From: Planctomycetota bacterium
GTDB lineage: Bacteria > Planctomycetota > UBA1135 > GCA-002686595
Length of the DNA: 64,000 nt
Direction of reading: 5' to 3'
NCBI GenBank assembly: GCA_026692665.1
Contig: JAPLOF010000062.1
Location: 107,755-171,754, forward strand
The position numbers and the translations under genes were made by a program. Below, in pieces: positions 43,601 to 51,145 of this stretch; positions within the stretch are counted from its first letter, which is position 1; every line of letters starts with the position of its first letter. A model generated the notes under the pieces. That model worked only from the letters and a program-made list of their open reading frames with translations, had not been told where the DNA came from and did no database searches.

Positions 43601-45118
43601 GAAGCCGTCGCCGTTGAGATCACCGGCCGTTTTCGTCGAGTATCCGAAGAGAATGGGGAGGTTCGGGGCAAACTCGTCATGCACCCAATCCGGGGTCTGG
43701 GAATGGGTGCGGAATCCGGGCCCGCCGTAGAACGCGATGGCCCGACCCGCGCCGCCGTTGCGATTGTACTCACCGGCGATGATGTCGGCGTACCCATCCG
43801 CGTTGACGTCGCCCGCCGTGCCCACATCCCACCCGAGTTGCGCATTGGCCTCGTCACCATTCCGGATCCAGGGATTGGTGGGACCTGTGATGATGCCGTT
43901 CGGCCCGCCGAAGAAGACCCAGACGGTGCCGGCAGAGGTGAGTGGCCCGACGGAGAAGCCTGGCGCGCCGACGACGATGTCGTCGTACCCGTCTCCATCG
44001 ACATCGCCGGCAGGATCCACGGCCCAGCAGCCCGCCATGGTGTACGTGAACTGGGGGCCGGGCGGAACGCCCGAGGGGCCGTTGTAGTAGACGCGCAGCG
44101 TTCCGGAACCTTCGCCAGCTGCGAGGACAGCGATGTCAGCGTAGCCGTCACCGTTCAGGTCGCCAGCCGACGAAGCCCCAGTTCCCATTCTGGCACCGGG
44201 GACAATGCCGTCGATCTGCCACTGCGTCCCGCTTACCGGTCCTGTCGCAGAGCCGCGGAACACATAGACGACTCCGGCGTCGGCGCCATTGGGACCATCG
44301 AACTGACTCGCCGAACAGAGGATGTCGCCGAAGCCGTCCCCGTTCACGTCGCCAGCCGCGCGGGTGAGGAAGCGATCCGTGACGACCTGGGCGTTGGCAT
44401 CGCCCAGGTTCGCCTGATTTCCATAGAAGCCCCAGGCCGCCGGAACGACAACCGGATCGACCTCGATCGGGAAGACCGCGTCGCGCGCTTCGATACGGAT
44501 CCCAATGCCCCATGGACTGGCGGCGAGCTTCGCCGGCACGCGCGCGCCGTTCGCATCGAGCACGTGAAGATACGTGTAGCGCAGGCGCAGCGCGCCCTGC
44601 GCGTCCCGCAGGAAGGCTCCACTGCCGTCATCGACGATGTGCATCGACAGATCGCCCTGGATGCGCAGGCCGATCCAAAGCGGCTTCGACGCGTCCCCTT
44701 CGGGAGCCGAGGCAATCGTCCAGCCGTGCTCGATGCCGTCCGCGCGGCGCTCGAACCACTCGGTCAGACCACCGCGGTCGATGTCGACGCGCGCGCCACT
44801 GGCGGTCGGGGCCCGGGGCTCGACCGGCGCCGCGGCCGCTTCGCGCCCGAAGCTCGACGTGCCGATCGTGAACGTCCACGCCCCCGCTTCGCTGCTCGGT
44901 GCGCCGGCGTTGGGCCGAACATGAAGCCCAGCCTCGTCCACGGACAGGTCCCACCCACGATCGGCATCGCGCGCTTCGAAGCCCGCAGCTCCAGCGAACC
45001 AGGCGGATTGCGCCGGACTTCCCGTGAGGCCCGGCGTGGGACCGCTTGCGAGCGACCCCGTTCCGAGCGCCGTGGGGTCGACGAGAGGGAGGGCGAGCGC
45101 GAGCGCAGCGACGAGCAT
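40622..45118 (-). CDS. giant secreted FG-GAP repeat protein with calcium-type repeats and shared C-terminal domain
   Basis: A 1498-aa exported surface protein. Signal peptide from the ATG at 45118 (LVAALALALPLV), then an N-terminal beta domain (about 20-250). About 14 FG-GAP/integrin-alpha-type propeller repeats follow, each with a GDxNxDGxxDIxVGAP calcium loop. Next come six Cys-containing Asp/Asn repeats (DCNNNGIGDTID, DCDLDTIPDECQ and similar) that resemble thrombospondin-type-3 or dockerin loops. The last 130 residues begin FCYGDGTGAACPCGN and end FNLSNGLRVTW, the domain shared with other secreted proteins here. Likely adhesive or structural and calcium-dependent. Codon choice includes more A/T-ending codons than neighbouring genes. 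Confidence 0.9.
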   Translation of the reverse strand: MLVAALALALPLVDPTALGTGSLASGPTPGLTGSPAQSAWFAGAAGFEARDADRGWDLSVDEAGLHVRPNAGAPSSEAGAWTFTIGTSSFGREAAAAPVEPRAPTASGARVDIDRGGLTEWFERRADGIEHGWTIASAPEGDASKPLWIGLRIQGDLSMHIVDDGSGAFLRDAQGALRLRYTYLHVLDANGARVPAKLAASPWGIGIRIEARDAVFPIEVDPVVVPAAWGFYGNQANLGDANAQVVTDRFLTRAAGDVNGDGFGDILCSASQFDGPNGADAGVVYVFRGSATGPVSGTQWQIDGIVPGARMGTGASSAGDLNGDGYADIAVLAAGEGSGTLRVYYNGPSGVPPGPQFTYTMAGCWAVDPAGDVDGDGYDDIVVGAPGFSVGPLTSAGTVWVFFGGPNGIITGPTNPWIRNGDEANAQLGWDVGTAGDVNADGYADIIAGEYNRNGGAGRAIAFYGGPGFRTHSQTPDWVHDEFAPNLPILFGYSTKTAGDLNGDGFSDVVVSAVHGNAGTDGEGVVYVYYGGPGGLQASYGGRIRSAAHWAFFGCQASTIGDADGDGYSDIATSFYAGCCQDGHVYATYGRPAPLGDIILGQQLVVVIPNTLTGEYLGGAGDVNGDGFGDLLVASPLATNTQTREGYWQCFFGSPNPQSGLTNPLLEPGALQLGSSQSKTGRAVSSAGDLNADGYNDIVVGSPDFGPQDRGRVQVFLGGANGPNFGTPAWTFDSTNNGEHFGWSVSAGDIDNDGRTDIVVGAPDFSNGQANEGRVYLFRSNGGILPATPTWTLESNQIGALLGSSISALGDVNADGFADIAVGAPGGSGGQGTVTIIHGRATGLGLLAPAISLTSGVPGSEFGASLALVGDLNLDGFGDLVVGAPKIDSPQVDEGRIYVYLGSYQGISATVAAMEESQQAGALLGQSLGQCGDINGDGRAEILAGAPGYDAASSGGAAFLYQTFPAGGGITLSTLAVRAGQQPNSQFGYSVSAGGDVNGDGWNDVLAGAPDYECPGCFTNSGRIYLYLGSSSGLATSPSETYDGATVGMRLGESIALGGDVNGDGLSDPLGGVPSANNDDGGVIPLTGGGVTSWRVNSQQRQVGDLQALQILGRADETNQFQMNLGVQNSSGNTATAMGRVPVKLEWEVQPYGTTLSGSAIQSQVSFVDSGALGLGLRLSRNITGLPTSMAFHWRARTVVRSPYYPHTRWTTIQLDGLQEKKLGLAPDCNNNGIGDTIDVALATSLDCDLDTIPDECQVPPLGNQYADCNANLVPDICEYDPLFDCDLDGNLDECQVPPFGNQDCNSNTVPDTCDINSGFSQDSNGDGRPDECQLTLMAAATFCYGDGTGAACPCGNSSPVGNQEGCLNSLGTGGRLRTTGIARVQAPYDNFTLLGTAMPNSSALYFQGTAQQSSGNGAIFGDGKRCAAGAVLRLATKINTGGGSQYPAVGDLPISIKGALPAGGGTRYYQVWYRNAAAFCTISTFNLSNGLRVTWLP

Positions 45119-45141
45119 GGGGCGGATCTCAGCGAGGAGCC

Positions 45142-45150
45142 GGGGGGGGG
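45142..45150. repeat. homopolymer tract of nine G (plus strand)
   Basis: Nine consecutive G residues (C on the coding strand) 24 bases upstream of the FG-GAP start codon, between a TAGCAT box and the gene. Such a tract could slip during replication. Confidence 0.7.
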
Positions 45151-45174
45151 AAGGGCGCAGCAGACTCTGCGCGC

Positions 45175-45180
45175 ATGCTA
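45175..45180 (-). promoter_or_regulatory. candidate -10 box of the FG-GAP gene
   Basis: The minus strand reads GGATAGCATGC, with TAGCAT 56 bases before the ATG at 45118. Confidence 0.3.
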
Positions 45181-45218
45181 TCCGGGACCTCCAGATTCCC
45201 ATATGCCGTGCTCTGAAT

Positions 45219-45698
45219 TCAGAATTCCGCCTCCAGATCCCATGGATCGAGAGGTCGGTCATGGGCGCCGAACTCTGCTCGGATCGCGACCCGAAGCCGA
45301 CGTGCGGGGCCGACCACCTGCGGTCGGCCCTCCGACACCGAGCAGTACGTCGGGTTCGCGTCGCGATAGCGTACTTGGTCGTAGACGTTGCCCGAGATCA
45401 CGAGGTTGCCCTGCACGCTGATCAGCGCGTCGCCGGGCACGCCGTAGCCGTACTCGCGGTTGCCGCACAGCGCGCCGCGCTGGTAGAGGCGCAACGTGTT
45501 CCCGGCGACACAGCGCAGGCCGTCGCCGAAGGGCGTGCCGATGAGCGGCAGCGTTCCCTGGAAGAGCAGCGTGCTGGCGTTGTTCGGCAGTCCGGACACG
45601 CTCATGTGAACCATGTCATTGGAGAGCGAAGGCGTGCCGTTCGACCAGAGGAGGGAGATCGGAGCATAGACGGCGAGCAGACGGCGGACGTGGGCCAT
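45219..45698 (-). pseudogene. truncated copy of the shared C-terminal secretion-type domain
   Basis: A 159-codon frame with AGAGG upstream of its ATG. Residues about 20-120 match the middle of the C-terminal domain in the FG-GAP and metalloprotease genes: NGTPSLSNDMVHMSVSG, NNASTLLFQGTL, FGDGLRCVAGNTLRLYQ and YDQVRYRDANPTYCS. The expected N-terminal CYGDGTG-type start and the closing LSNGLR motif are missing in this frame and the other two, and the tail (GPARRLRVAIRAEF) is unrelated. There is no proper signal peptide. Most likely a decayed or partially deleted paralogue rather than a working gene. Confidence 0.5.
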
Positions 45699-45754
45699 GG
45701 CGAAACCTCTCGACGTGTGTGAGCGGAGATCGGTCGGACTCCACTCCGTGACCG

Positions 45755-45765
45755 CCCCCCCCCCC
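45755..45765. repeat. homopolymer tract of eleven C (plus strand)
   Basis: Eleven consecutive C residues in the divergent gap between the truncated-domain gene and the DUF885 gene. It is the longest homopolymer noticed in the window. Confidence 0.75.
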
Positions 45766-45823
45766 GCGACGTGGAGCGGAATCCACGGGAAAAGGACGGC
45801 GAGGCATGCGCGACGGCGATCCG

Positions 45824-45829
45824 TAGACT
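45824..45829 (+). promoter_or_regulatory. TANNNT box 7 bases before the DUF885 gene
   Basis: GATCCGTAGACTCCGCCCC precedes the ATG at 45837. TAGACT ends 7 bases from the start, with no ribosome binding site. Confidence 0.42.
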
Positions 45830-45836
45830 CCGCCCC

Positions 45837-47540
45837 ATGACGATCCGCGCCCTGATCCTCGTGCTCTCCGTCGCCTGCTCGTGCCGCACGGCTCCCGCGG
45901 TCTCTTCCGGCGAATCCCTGCGGGAGCGCGTCGAGGGGTTCGTGGCGGACTGGGAGAGCCTGGAGCGATTCCACGACGCGCCGCTTTCCGCGGAGCGCAC
46001 CGCGCGACTGCGGCAATTCCTCGCGGGCGAACGGTCGAGCTTGGAACGAATCGACGCGGCGCAGCTCGACGTCGAGGGCCGGCTCGACCTGGCGCTCCTC
46101 GCGAACCGCATCGCCCAGAGCCGCGCGCGCCTCGACCGCGCCGACGCGCGCCGCGTCGAGGTCGTGAAGCTCGTCCCCTACGCGCCGCGCATCGTCGCCC
46201 TGCTCGAGGCACGACAGCGCGCGGATCCTCTCGATGCGCGAGCCGCGGCCACCGAGATGGACGCGATCGCGCGGGCCGCGAAGGCGGAGCGCGAGGCGTT
46301 GGAGAAGGCCACGGAGCCACCGGCCGGGCGCTCGGTCGGCTTCCGCGCGGCGCGCGAGCTCGCGCGGCTCCGCGGCAGCCTCGACGAATGGCGCGCGTTC
46401 CGCGCCGGCTACGACCCTTCGTTCGACTGGTGGGTCGCGGAGCCGGCGCGCGCGGCGGCACTGCGGCTCCAGGAGCACGAGGACGCCCTGCGGAAGCACG
46501 TCGCGAAGCTCGCAGCGGACGACCGCGACACGATCCTCGGCGACCCGATCGGCCGCGAGGCGTTGCTCGAGGAGCTGCGTTTCGAGCGCATCGCGCACAC
46601 GCCCGAGGAACTCGTCGCGATGGCCCGTCGCGAACTGGCCTGGTGCCGGTCCGAACTAGAGAAGGCCGCCGGCGAGCTCGGCTACGGAACCGACTGGCGC
46701 GCCGCGATCGCGGCCGTGAAGGATCGCCACGTCGAGCCGGGAGAACAGCCGGGATTGGTGCGCGAGCTGGCCCGCGAGGCGATCGCCTTCGTCGAGGATC
46801 ACGACCTCGTCACGGTGCCGCCGATCGCGGCCGAGACGTGGCGCATGTCGATGCTCTCCCCCGAAGCACAGCGCGTGAACCCCTTCTTCCTGGGCGGCGA
46901 GGTCGTGCAGGTGAGCTTCCCCACGGCGTCCATGGCGCACGAGGACAAGCTGATGAGCCTGCGCGCGAACAACCGCGCGTTCTCGCGCGCCGTGGTGCAC
47001 CACGAGCTGATCCCCGGACACCATCTGCAGGGGTTCATGAACGACCGCTACATGCCGCACCGGCGCGCCTTCTCGACGCCGTTCTGGACGGAAGGCTGGG
47101 CGCTCTACTGGGAGATGCTCCTGTGGGACCAGGGGTTCGCGCGCACGCCCGACGAGCGCATCGGGATGCTCTTCTGGCGCTCGCACCGCTGCGCCCGGAT
47201 CGTGTTCAGCCTCTCGTTCCACCTGGGCGAGATGACCGAGGCGCAGTGCGTCGACCTGCTCGTCGACGAGGTCGGCCACGAGCGCCGCTCCGCCGAAGGC
47301 GAGGTGCGCCGCTCGTTCGGAGGCGACTACGGGCCGCTCTACCAGGCGGCCTACCTGACGGGCGGAATGCAGTTCCGCGCGCTGCACCGGGAGCTCGTCG
47401 ACAGCGGACGAATGACGAATCGCGCGTTCCACGACGCGATCCTCGCGGGCGGGAACATCCCGGTGGAGTTCGTGCGCGCGCGCCTCACGGGCGTCGTGCC
47501 CGCGCTGGACGCACCGCCGACGTGGAGGTTCCTGGATTGA
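45837..47540 (+). CDS. DUF885 metallohydrolase-like lipoprotein
   Basis: A 567-aa protein starting MTIRALILVLSVACSC, a probable lipoprotein signal. The family hallmark HHELIPGHHLQ is present, with His389/Glu390 and His395/His396, a HExxPGHH variant of a gluzincin-like zinc site. Downstream FWTEGWALYWEML supplies the likely third ligand (Glu). DUF885 members are thought to be zinc peptidases or hydrolases; the substrate is unknown. A more upstream in-frame ATG (45771) lies above the TAGACT box, so 45837 is preferred. Convergent with htpG. Confidence 0.87.
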   Translation: MTIRALILVLSVACSCRTAPAVSSGESLRERVEGFVADWESLERFHDAPLSAERTARLRQFLAGERSSLERIDAAQLDVEGRLDLALLANRIAQSRARLDRADARRVEVVKLVPYAPRIVALLEARQRADPLDARAAATEMDAIARAAKAEREALEKATEPPAGRSVGFRAARELARLRGSLDEWRAFRAGYDPSFDWWVAEPARAAALRLQEHEDALRKHVAKLAADDRDTILGDPIGREALLEELRFERIAHTPEELVAMARRELAWCRSELEKAAGELGYGTDWRAAIAAVKDRHVEPGEQPGLVRELAREAIAFVEDHDLVTVPPIAAETWRMSMLSPEAQRVNPFFLGGEVVQVSFPTASMAHEDKLMSLRANNRAFSRAVVHHELIPGHHLQGFMNDRYMPHRRAFSTPFWTEGWALYWEMLLWDQGFARTPDERIGMLFWRSHRCARIVFSLSFHLGEMTEAQCVDLLVDEVGHERRSAEGEVRRSFGGDYGPLYQAAYLTGGMQFRALHRELVDSGRMTNRAFHDAILAGGNIPVEFVRARLTGVVPALDAPPTWRFLD

Positions 47541-47557
47541 GCGCGCGAGCGGGGCGA

Positions 47558-47576
47558 ACGAGCCCGGCCGGCTCGT
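47558..47576. terminator. hairpin between convergent DUF885 and htpG genes
   Basis: ACGAGCC, loop CGGCC, then GGCTCGT: a 7-bp stem in the 49-base gap between the two stop codons. It could act in both directions but lacks a T-tract. Confidence 0.4.
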
Positions 47577-47589
47577 CCGCCTCGGGCCA

Positions 47590-49491
47590 TCAAGCGTAGA
47601 GGCGCGCCAGGAGCTTCGAGAAGCGGGCCGGGTCGGGGAGCGGCGAACCTTCGGCCAGCAGGGCCTGACCGTGGAGGAGTTCCACCAGGTCCCCCACGCG
47701 CTCGGACCGCGGATCCGCGGCGTGGAGCTCGAGCAGCTTCTTCACGAGACCGTGGTCGGGGTTCAGCTCGAGGACGCGCTTCTCCTTGGGCACCTCCTGC
47801 CGCGCCGCGCGCAGGATGCGCTCCATGTTCGCGGAGACCGCGCCGCCTTCGCTGACGAGCACGGCCGGGCTCTCGGTGAGGCGCGTGGAGAAGCGCGCGG
47901 CCTTCACGTCGGCGGAGAGGCGCGTTTCGACGGCCTGCAGCGCTTCGCGGTGGTCGCGGTCGAGCTTCTCGCGCGCTTCCTTCTCGGCCGAAGTCTCGAG
48001 ATCGAGGTCGCCGCTGTCGATGCGCTTGAGCGGCAGGCCCTCGAAGCTCTGGAGGCGCTCGACCACCCACTCGTCGATGGGATCGGTGAAGAAGAGCACC
48101 TCCTCCCCGCGCCGGCGCATCGCCTCCAGGTGCGGAGACGCCTCGAGGATCCGCCGTTCGCTGCCGGCCAGGAACCAGATCGCCTTCTGATCGGGCTTCT
48201 TGCGCGCGACGTACTCCGCCAGGGTCGTCGGCACCGAGCCCTGCGACGAGTCGCTGCCGTGCGTGGTCTCGAACAGGGCGATCTTCGAGATGCGACCGTC
48301 CTCGTCGCCGCCCAGGTAGATGCCCTCCTTGAGGACGATGCCGAAGTCGGCCCACACCTTGGCGTACTTCTCGCGCTCCTTGTCGAGCATCGTCGCCAGG
48401 GACTCGAGCACGCGCTTCACGAGGCGCTTCCCGATCTGGCGGACGAGCGCGTTCTGCTGCAACACCTCGCGCGACACGTTCAGCGGCAGGTCGGGCGCAT
48501 CCACGATCCCGCGCACGAAGCGCAGCCACGACGGCAGGAGGTCCTGGCACTCGTCCAGGATCAGCACGCGCCGCACGTAGAGCGCGATCTTGGAGCGGCC
48601 CTGCGAACCGTCGAACAAGTCCATCGGCCGCTGCCCGGGCACGAAGAGCAACGCGACGTACTCCGTCGTCCCCTCGGCCTTGAAGTGCACGACCTCGGCC
48701 GGCGGCGTCCAGTCGTGCGCCAGGTTGCGGTAGAACGCGTCGTACTCCTCGCGACGGATCTCCTCCTTCGCACGCACCCACAGCGGCCGGCGCGAGTTCA
48801 AGGTCTCGCTGCGGTGCTCGAGCTTGTCGCCGACCTCCTCGTCGTACTCGGCGCGGATCGGGTGCTCGACGAAGTCCGACCAGCGCTTCACGACGTCGCG
48901 GATCGCGTCGATCTCGAGGAAGTCGGCCGGGTCCTCGTCGTCCTCGCCCTGCTTCGCACGCAGGTGCAACGTGACGGTCGTGCCCACGTTCGCGCGCTGA
49001 CCGGTCTCGATCGTGTAGGCGCCCTTCCCGTCCGACCGCCAGCGCCACGACTCGCCGGTTCCGGCGCGGCGCGAGTCGACCGTGACCTCGTCGGCCACGA
49101 GGAAGCTGGCGTAGAAGCCGACCCCGAACTGGCCGATCAACGAGGGAGCCGCATCGCCGGCGGCGCGCAGCTTGTCGAGGAACGCGCGCGTCCCGGAGCG
49201 CGCGATCGTGCCCAGATTCGAGACCAGCTCGTCGTGGTTCATGCCGATGCCGTCGTCCTCGATGGTGATCGTGCGGCGCTCGCGGTCGACCGCGATCCGG
49301 ATCTCGCCCTCGGCGGAGTTCGCCAGCGCGGGGTCGCGCAGGCCTTCGAGTCGCCGCTTGTCGAGCGCGTCGCTGGCGTTGCTCACGAGCTCGCGCAGGA
49401 ACACCTCGCGATTGCGGTACAGGGAGTGGACGACGAGCGACAGGAGCTCGGCGGCTTCGGCCTGGAACGGGCGGGTCTCGGTGGTGGTCAT
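47590..49491 (-). CDS. htpG: Hsp90-family chaperone HtpG
   Basis: A 633-aa cytoplasmic ATP-dependent chaperone. The GHKL ATPase domain is intact: LRELVSNASDALDK (helix with the Asn ligand), IEDDGIGMN, GTIARSGT and GQFGVGFYASFLVAD. The middle domain has NSRRPLWVR and DLPLNVSREVLQQN, and the C-terminal dimerisation domain includes ELNPDHGLVKKLLEL. Length and domain order match bacterial HtpG. No CIRCE element is seen in the 235-base divergent gap. Monocistronic, convergent with the DUF885 gene. Confidence 0.97.
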   Translation of the reverse strand: MTTTETRPFQAEAAELLSLVVHSLYRNREVFLRELVSNASDALDKRRLEGLRDPALANSAEGEIRIAVDRERRTITIEDDGIGMNHDELVSNLGTIARSGTRAFLDKLRAAGDAAPSLIGQFGVGFYASFLVADEVTVDSRRAGTGESWRWRSDGKGAYTIETGQRANVGTTVTLHLRAKQGEDDEDPADFLEIDAIRDVVKRWSDFVEHPIRAEYDEEVGDKLEHRSETLNSRRPLWVRAKEEIRREEYDAFYRNLAHDWTPPAEVVHFKAEGTTEYVALLFVPGQRPMDLFDGSQGRSKIALYVRRVLILDECQDLLPSWLRFVRGIVDAPDLPLNVSREVLQQNALVRQIGKRLVKRVLESLATMLDKEREKYAKVWADFGIVLKEGIYLGGDEDGRISKIALFETTHGSDSSQGSVPTTLAEYVARKKPDQKAIWFLAGSERRILEASPHLEAMRRRGEEVLFFTDPIDEWVVERLQSFEGLPLKRIDSGDLDLETSAEKEAREKLDRDHREALQAVETRLSADVKAARFSTRLTESPAVLVSEGGAVSANMERILRAARQEVPKEKRVLELNPDHGLVKKLLELHAADPRSERVGDLVELLHGQALLAEGSPLPDPARFSKLLARLYA

Positions 49492-49726
49492 GGGAGGCGG
49501 TCCAGCGGGGTGGTCGGGGCCGAGATTCTGGGCGTTTCCGCCTGGACGGCAAGCGCCATCCCGGCCTCCGGGGTAGCCTTCCTCACCGGATTCCCGGCTG
49601 GGCTCCGCCGCCCGGAAGGGAATTCCGGGAGGTCGGAACGCACGGCCCGCGCCTTCCGTCCTAGAGACACCCGATCCGCGGGTGGAGAGGCCCCCGCGGC
49701 CCCCGCCCTGGAACCCGGCCCACCGC

Positions 49727-51085
49727 ATGCACGTCACCGCCCGCCGTTCGATCCTCTCCGCCGCCGGCCTGGCCGCGGCGGCACTCCTCGTGCTGCCCAC
49801 GCAACCGCGTGCCTGGTCGGCCCTGGGCGGAACGCTCGACCTGTCCCAGCGGGACGTGCGCGTCTTCAACAACTTCACGGCGCAGAGCGCCAACGACAAC
49901 CTCCAGGCCGATCCCAACTTCCCCGGCGCCCTGGGCGCGCCGCTCGCGATCTGGAAGGGCGTCGCGGAGTGGGGCAGCGAGCGCCGCAACGACGGCGAGG
50001 GCGACCCTTCGCAGCCGGCCGGAATCGGGAGCGGCGGAGCGAACTTCGACTCGACCTGGCAGGGCCTCGCGAACGGAGTCGGCGGCGTCGACGACAACAT
50101 CGTGTCCGAGATCCCGGGCTCGTCGCTGGGCGTCCTGGCTTTCACGGAGACCCCGATCCAGGACGGCTGGCGCATCCGCTTCTACCGCGACGCGGCCATC
50201 TGGCAGGACGGCCCCGGCAGCTTCCCGGGCCTGGCGGATTGGAAGGACATCCAGGGCGTCATGTGTCACGAGTACGGGCACGCGCTCGGCCTCGGCCACT
50301 CCGGCTCGAGCAGCGAGTGGACCATGTTCCCCTCCGCGGGCGGCACGAACATCAACAAGCGCTCGGTCGAGTCCGACGACATCGACGGCGTGCGCGCGCT
50401 GTACGGAGTCAAGTCGCTCACGAAGCCGCGCATCGACACCTACACGCTGAACGGGAACCAGGTCACGCTGCGTGGCGCGAACTTCCACGCCGCCTCGAAC
50501 TTCGTGTGGTTCACGGATGGATCACCGACCGCGGACGGCACGCCGCTCGCGGTTGGGCCCGTGCCCGCCAACGGAGCCCTCGACGAGATCACCGTCACGA
50601 TCCCGGTCGCCGCGCTCGCCGGCGACGTGCTCGTGCGCGTTCCCGGAACGAGCGGCGCGGCCCTCTCGAACGCGTTTCCCTTCGATCCCGCGCGGCCGCC
50701 CTGCCCGCCGGTGCTCATCTACGGCACGGCGAAGACGACATCCCTCGGCGCGCCCGCGAACCTCTTCGCCCAGGGCCGCGCGATCGTCGGCATCGACGAC
50801 CTCGTCATCGGCACGAGCGACGGCATCGCCAATGCGCCGGGCATCCTCTTCTCGGGCGGCGGCGCGACCGCCGCGCCGTTCTTCGGGGGCACGCTGCTCG
50901 TGAACCGTCCTCTGCGCCGCGAGGGCTCGTTCACCTTCGACTTCCTGGGCGGCGTCGTCCTGCCGCTGCCGGTCACGCCCCAGCTCGTGGGGCAGACGCG
51001 GCACTACCAGCTGTGGTTCCAGGATTCCGGCGACCCGTTCGGCGTCGGGCTATCGAACGCGGTGCGCGTCACGTACTGCCCCTGA
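49727..51085 (+). CDS. secreted matrixin-like (M10) metalloprotease with shared C-terminal domain
   Basis: A 452-aa exported protein: signal peptide (ILSAAGLAAAALLVLP) followed by a metzincin catalytic domain with HEYGHALGLGH at residues 181-191 (three His zinc ligands, Glu182) and a downstream Met-turn candidate SEWTMFPSAG. SDDIDGVRALYG is typical of M10 ends. An IPT/TIG-like fold follows (KPRIDTYTLNGNQVTLRG, about 230-320). The last 120 residues are the shared domain ending HYQLWFQDSGDPFGVGLSNAVRVTY. Probably degrades extracellular protein or processes surface proteins. Divergent from htpG. Confidence 0.88.
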   Translation: MHVTARRSILSAAGLAAAALLVLPTQPRAWSALGGTLDLSQRDVRVFNNFTAQSANDNLQADPNFPGALGAPLAIWKGVAEWGSERRNDGEGDPSQPAGIGSGGANFDSTWQGLANGVGGVDDNIVSEIPGSSLGVLAFTETPIQDGWRIRFYRDAAIWQDGPGSFPGLADWKDIQGVMCHEYGHALGLGHSGSSSEWTMFPSAGGTNINKRSVESDDIDGVRALYGVKSLTKPRIDTYTLNGNQVTLRGANFHAASNFVWFTDGSPTADGTPLAVGPVPANGALDEITVTIPVAALAGDVLVRVPGTSGAALSNAFPFDPARPPCPPVLIYGTAKTTSLGAPANLFAQGRAIVGIDDLVIGTSDGIANAPGILFSGGGATAAPFFGGTLLVNRPLRREGSFTFDFLGGVVLPLPVTPQLVGQTRHYQLWFQDSGDPFGVGLSNAVRVTYCP

Positions 51086-51145
51086 GGGCGGGCCGCGACG
51101 GACGCGCGGGCGAGCGCTCGGCTCCAGGGAGGAGTTCGCGGCCGA

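Noticed and set aside
41027..45421. Plus-strand open frame of over 1400 codons opposite the FG-GAP gene
   Set aside because: Antisense to a gene with 14 clear FG-GAP repeats; its own apparent periodicity mirrors those repeats.
49492..49726. CIRCE or other heat-shock operator upstream of htpG
   Set aside because: No TTAGCACTC-type inverted repeat is present; short GC palindromes there are expected by composition.
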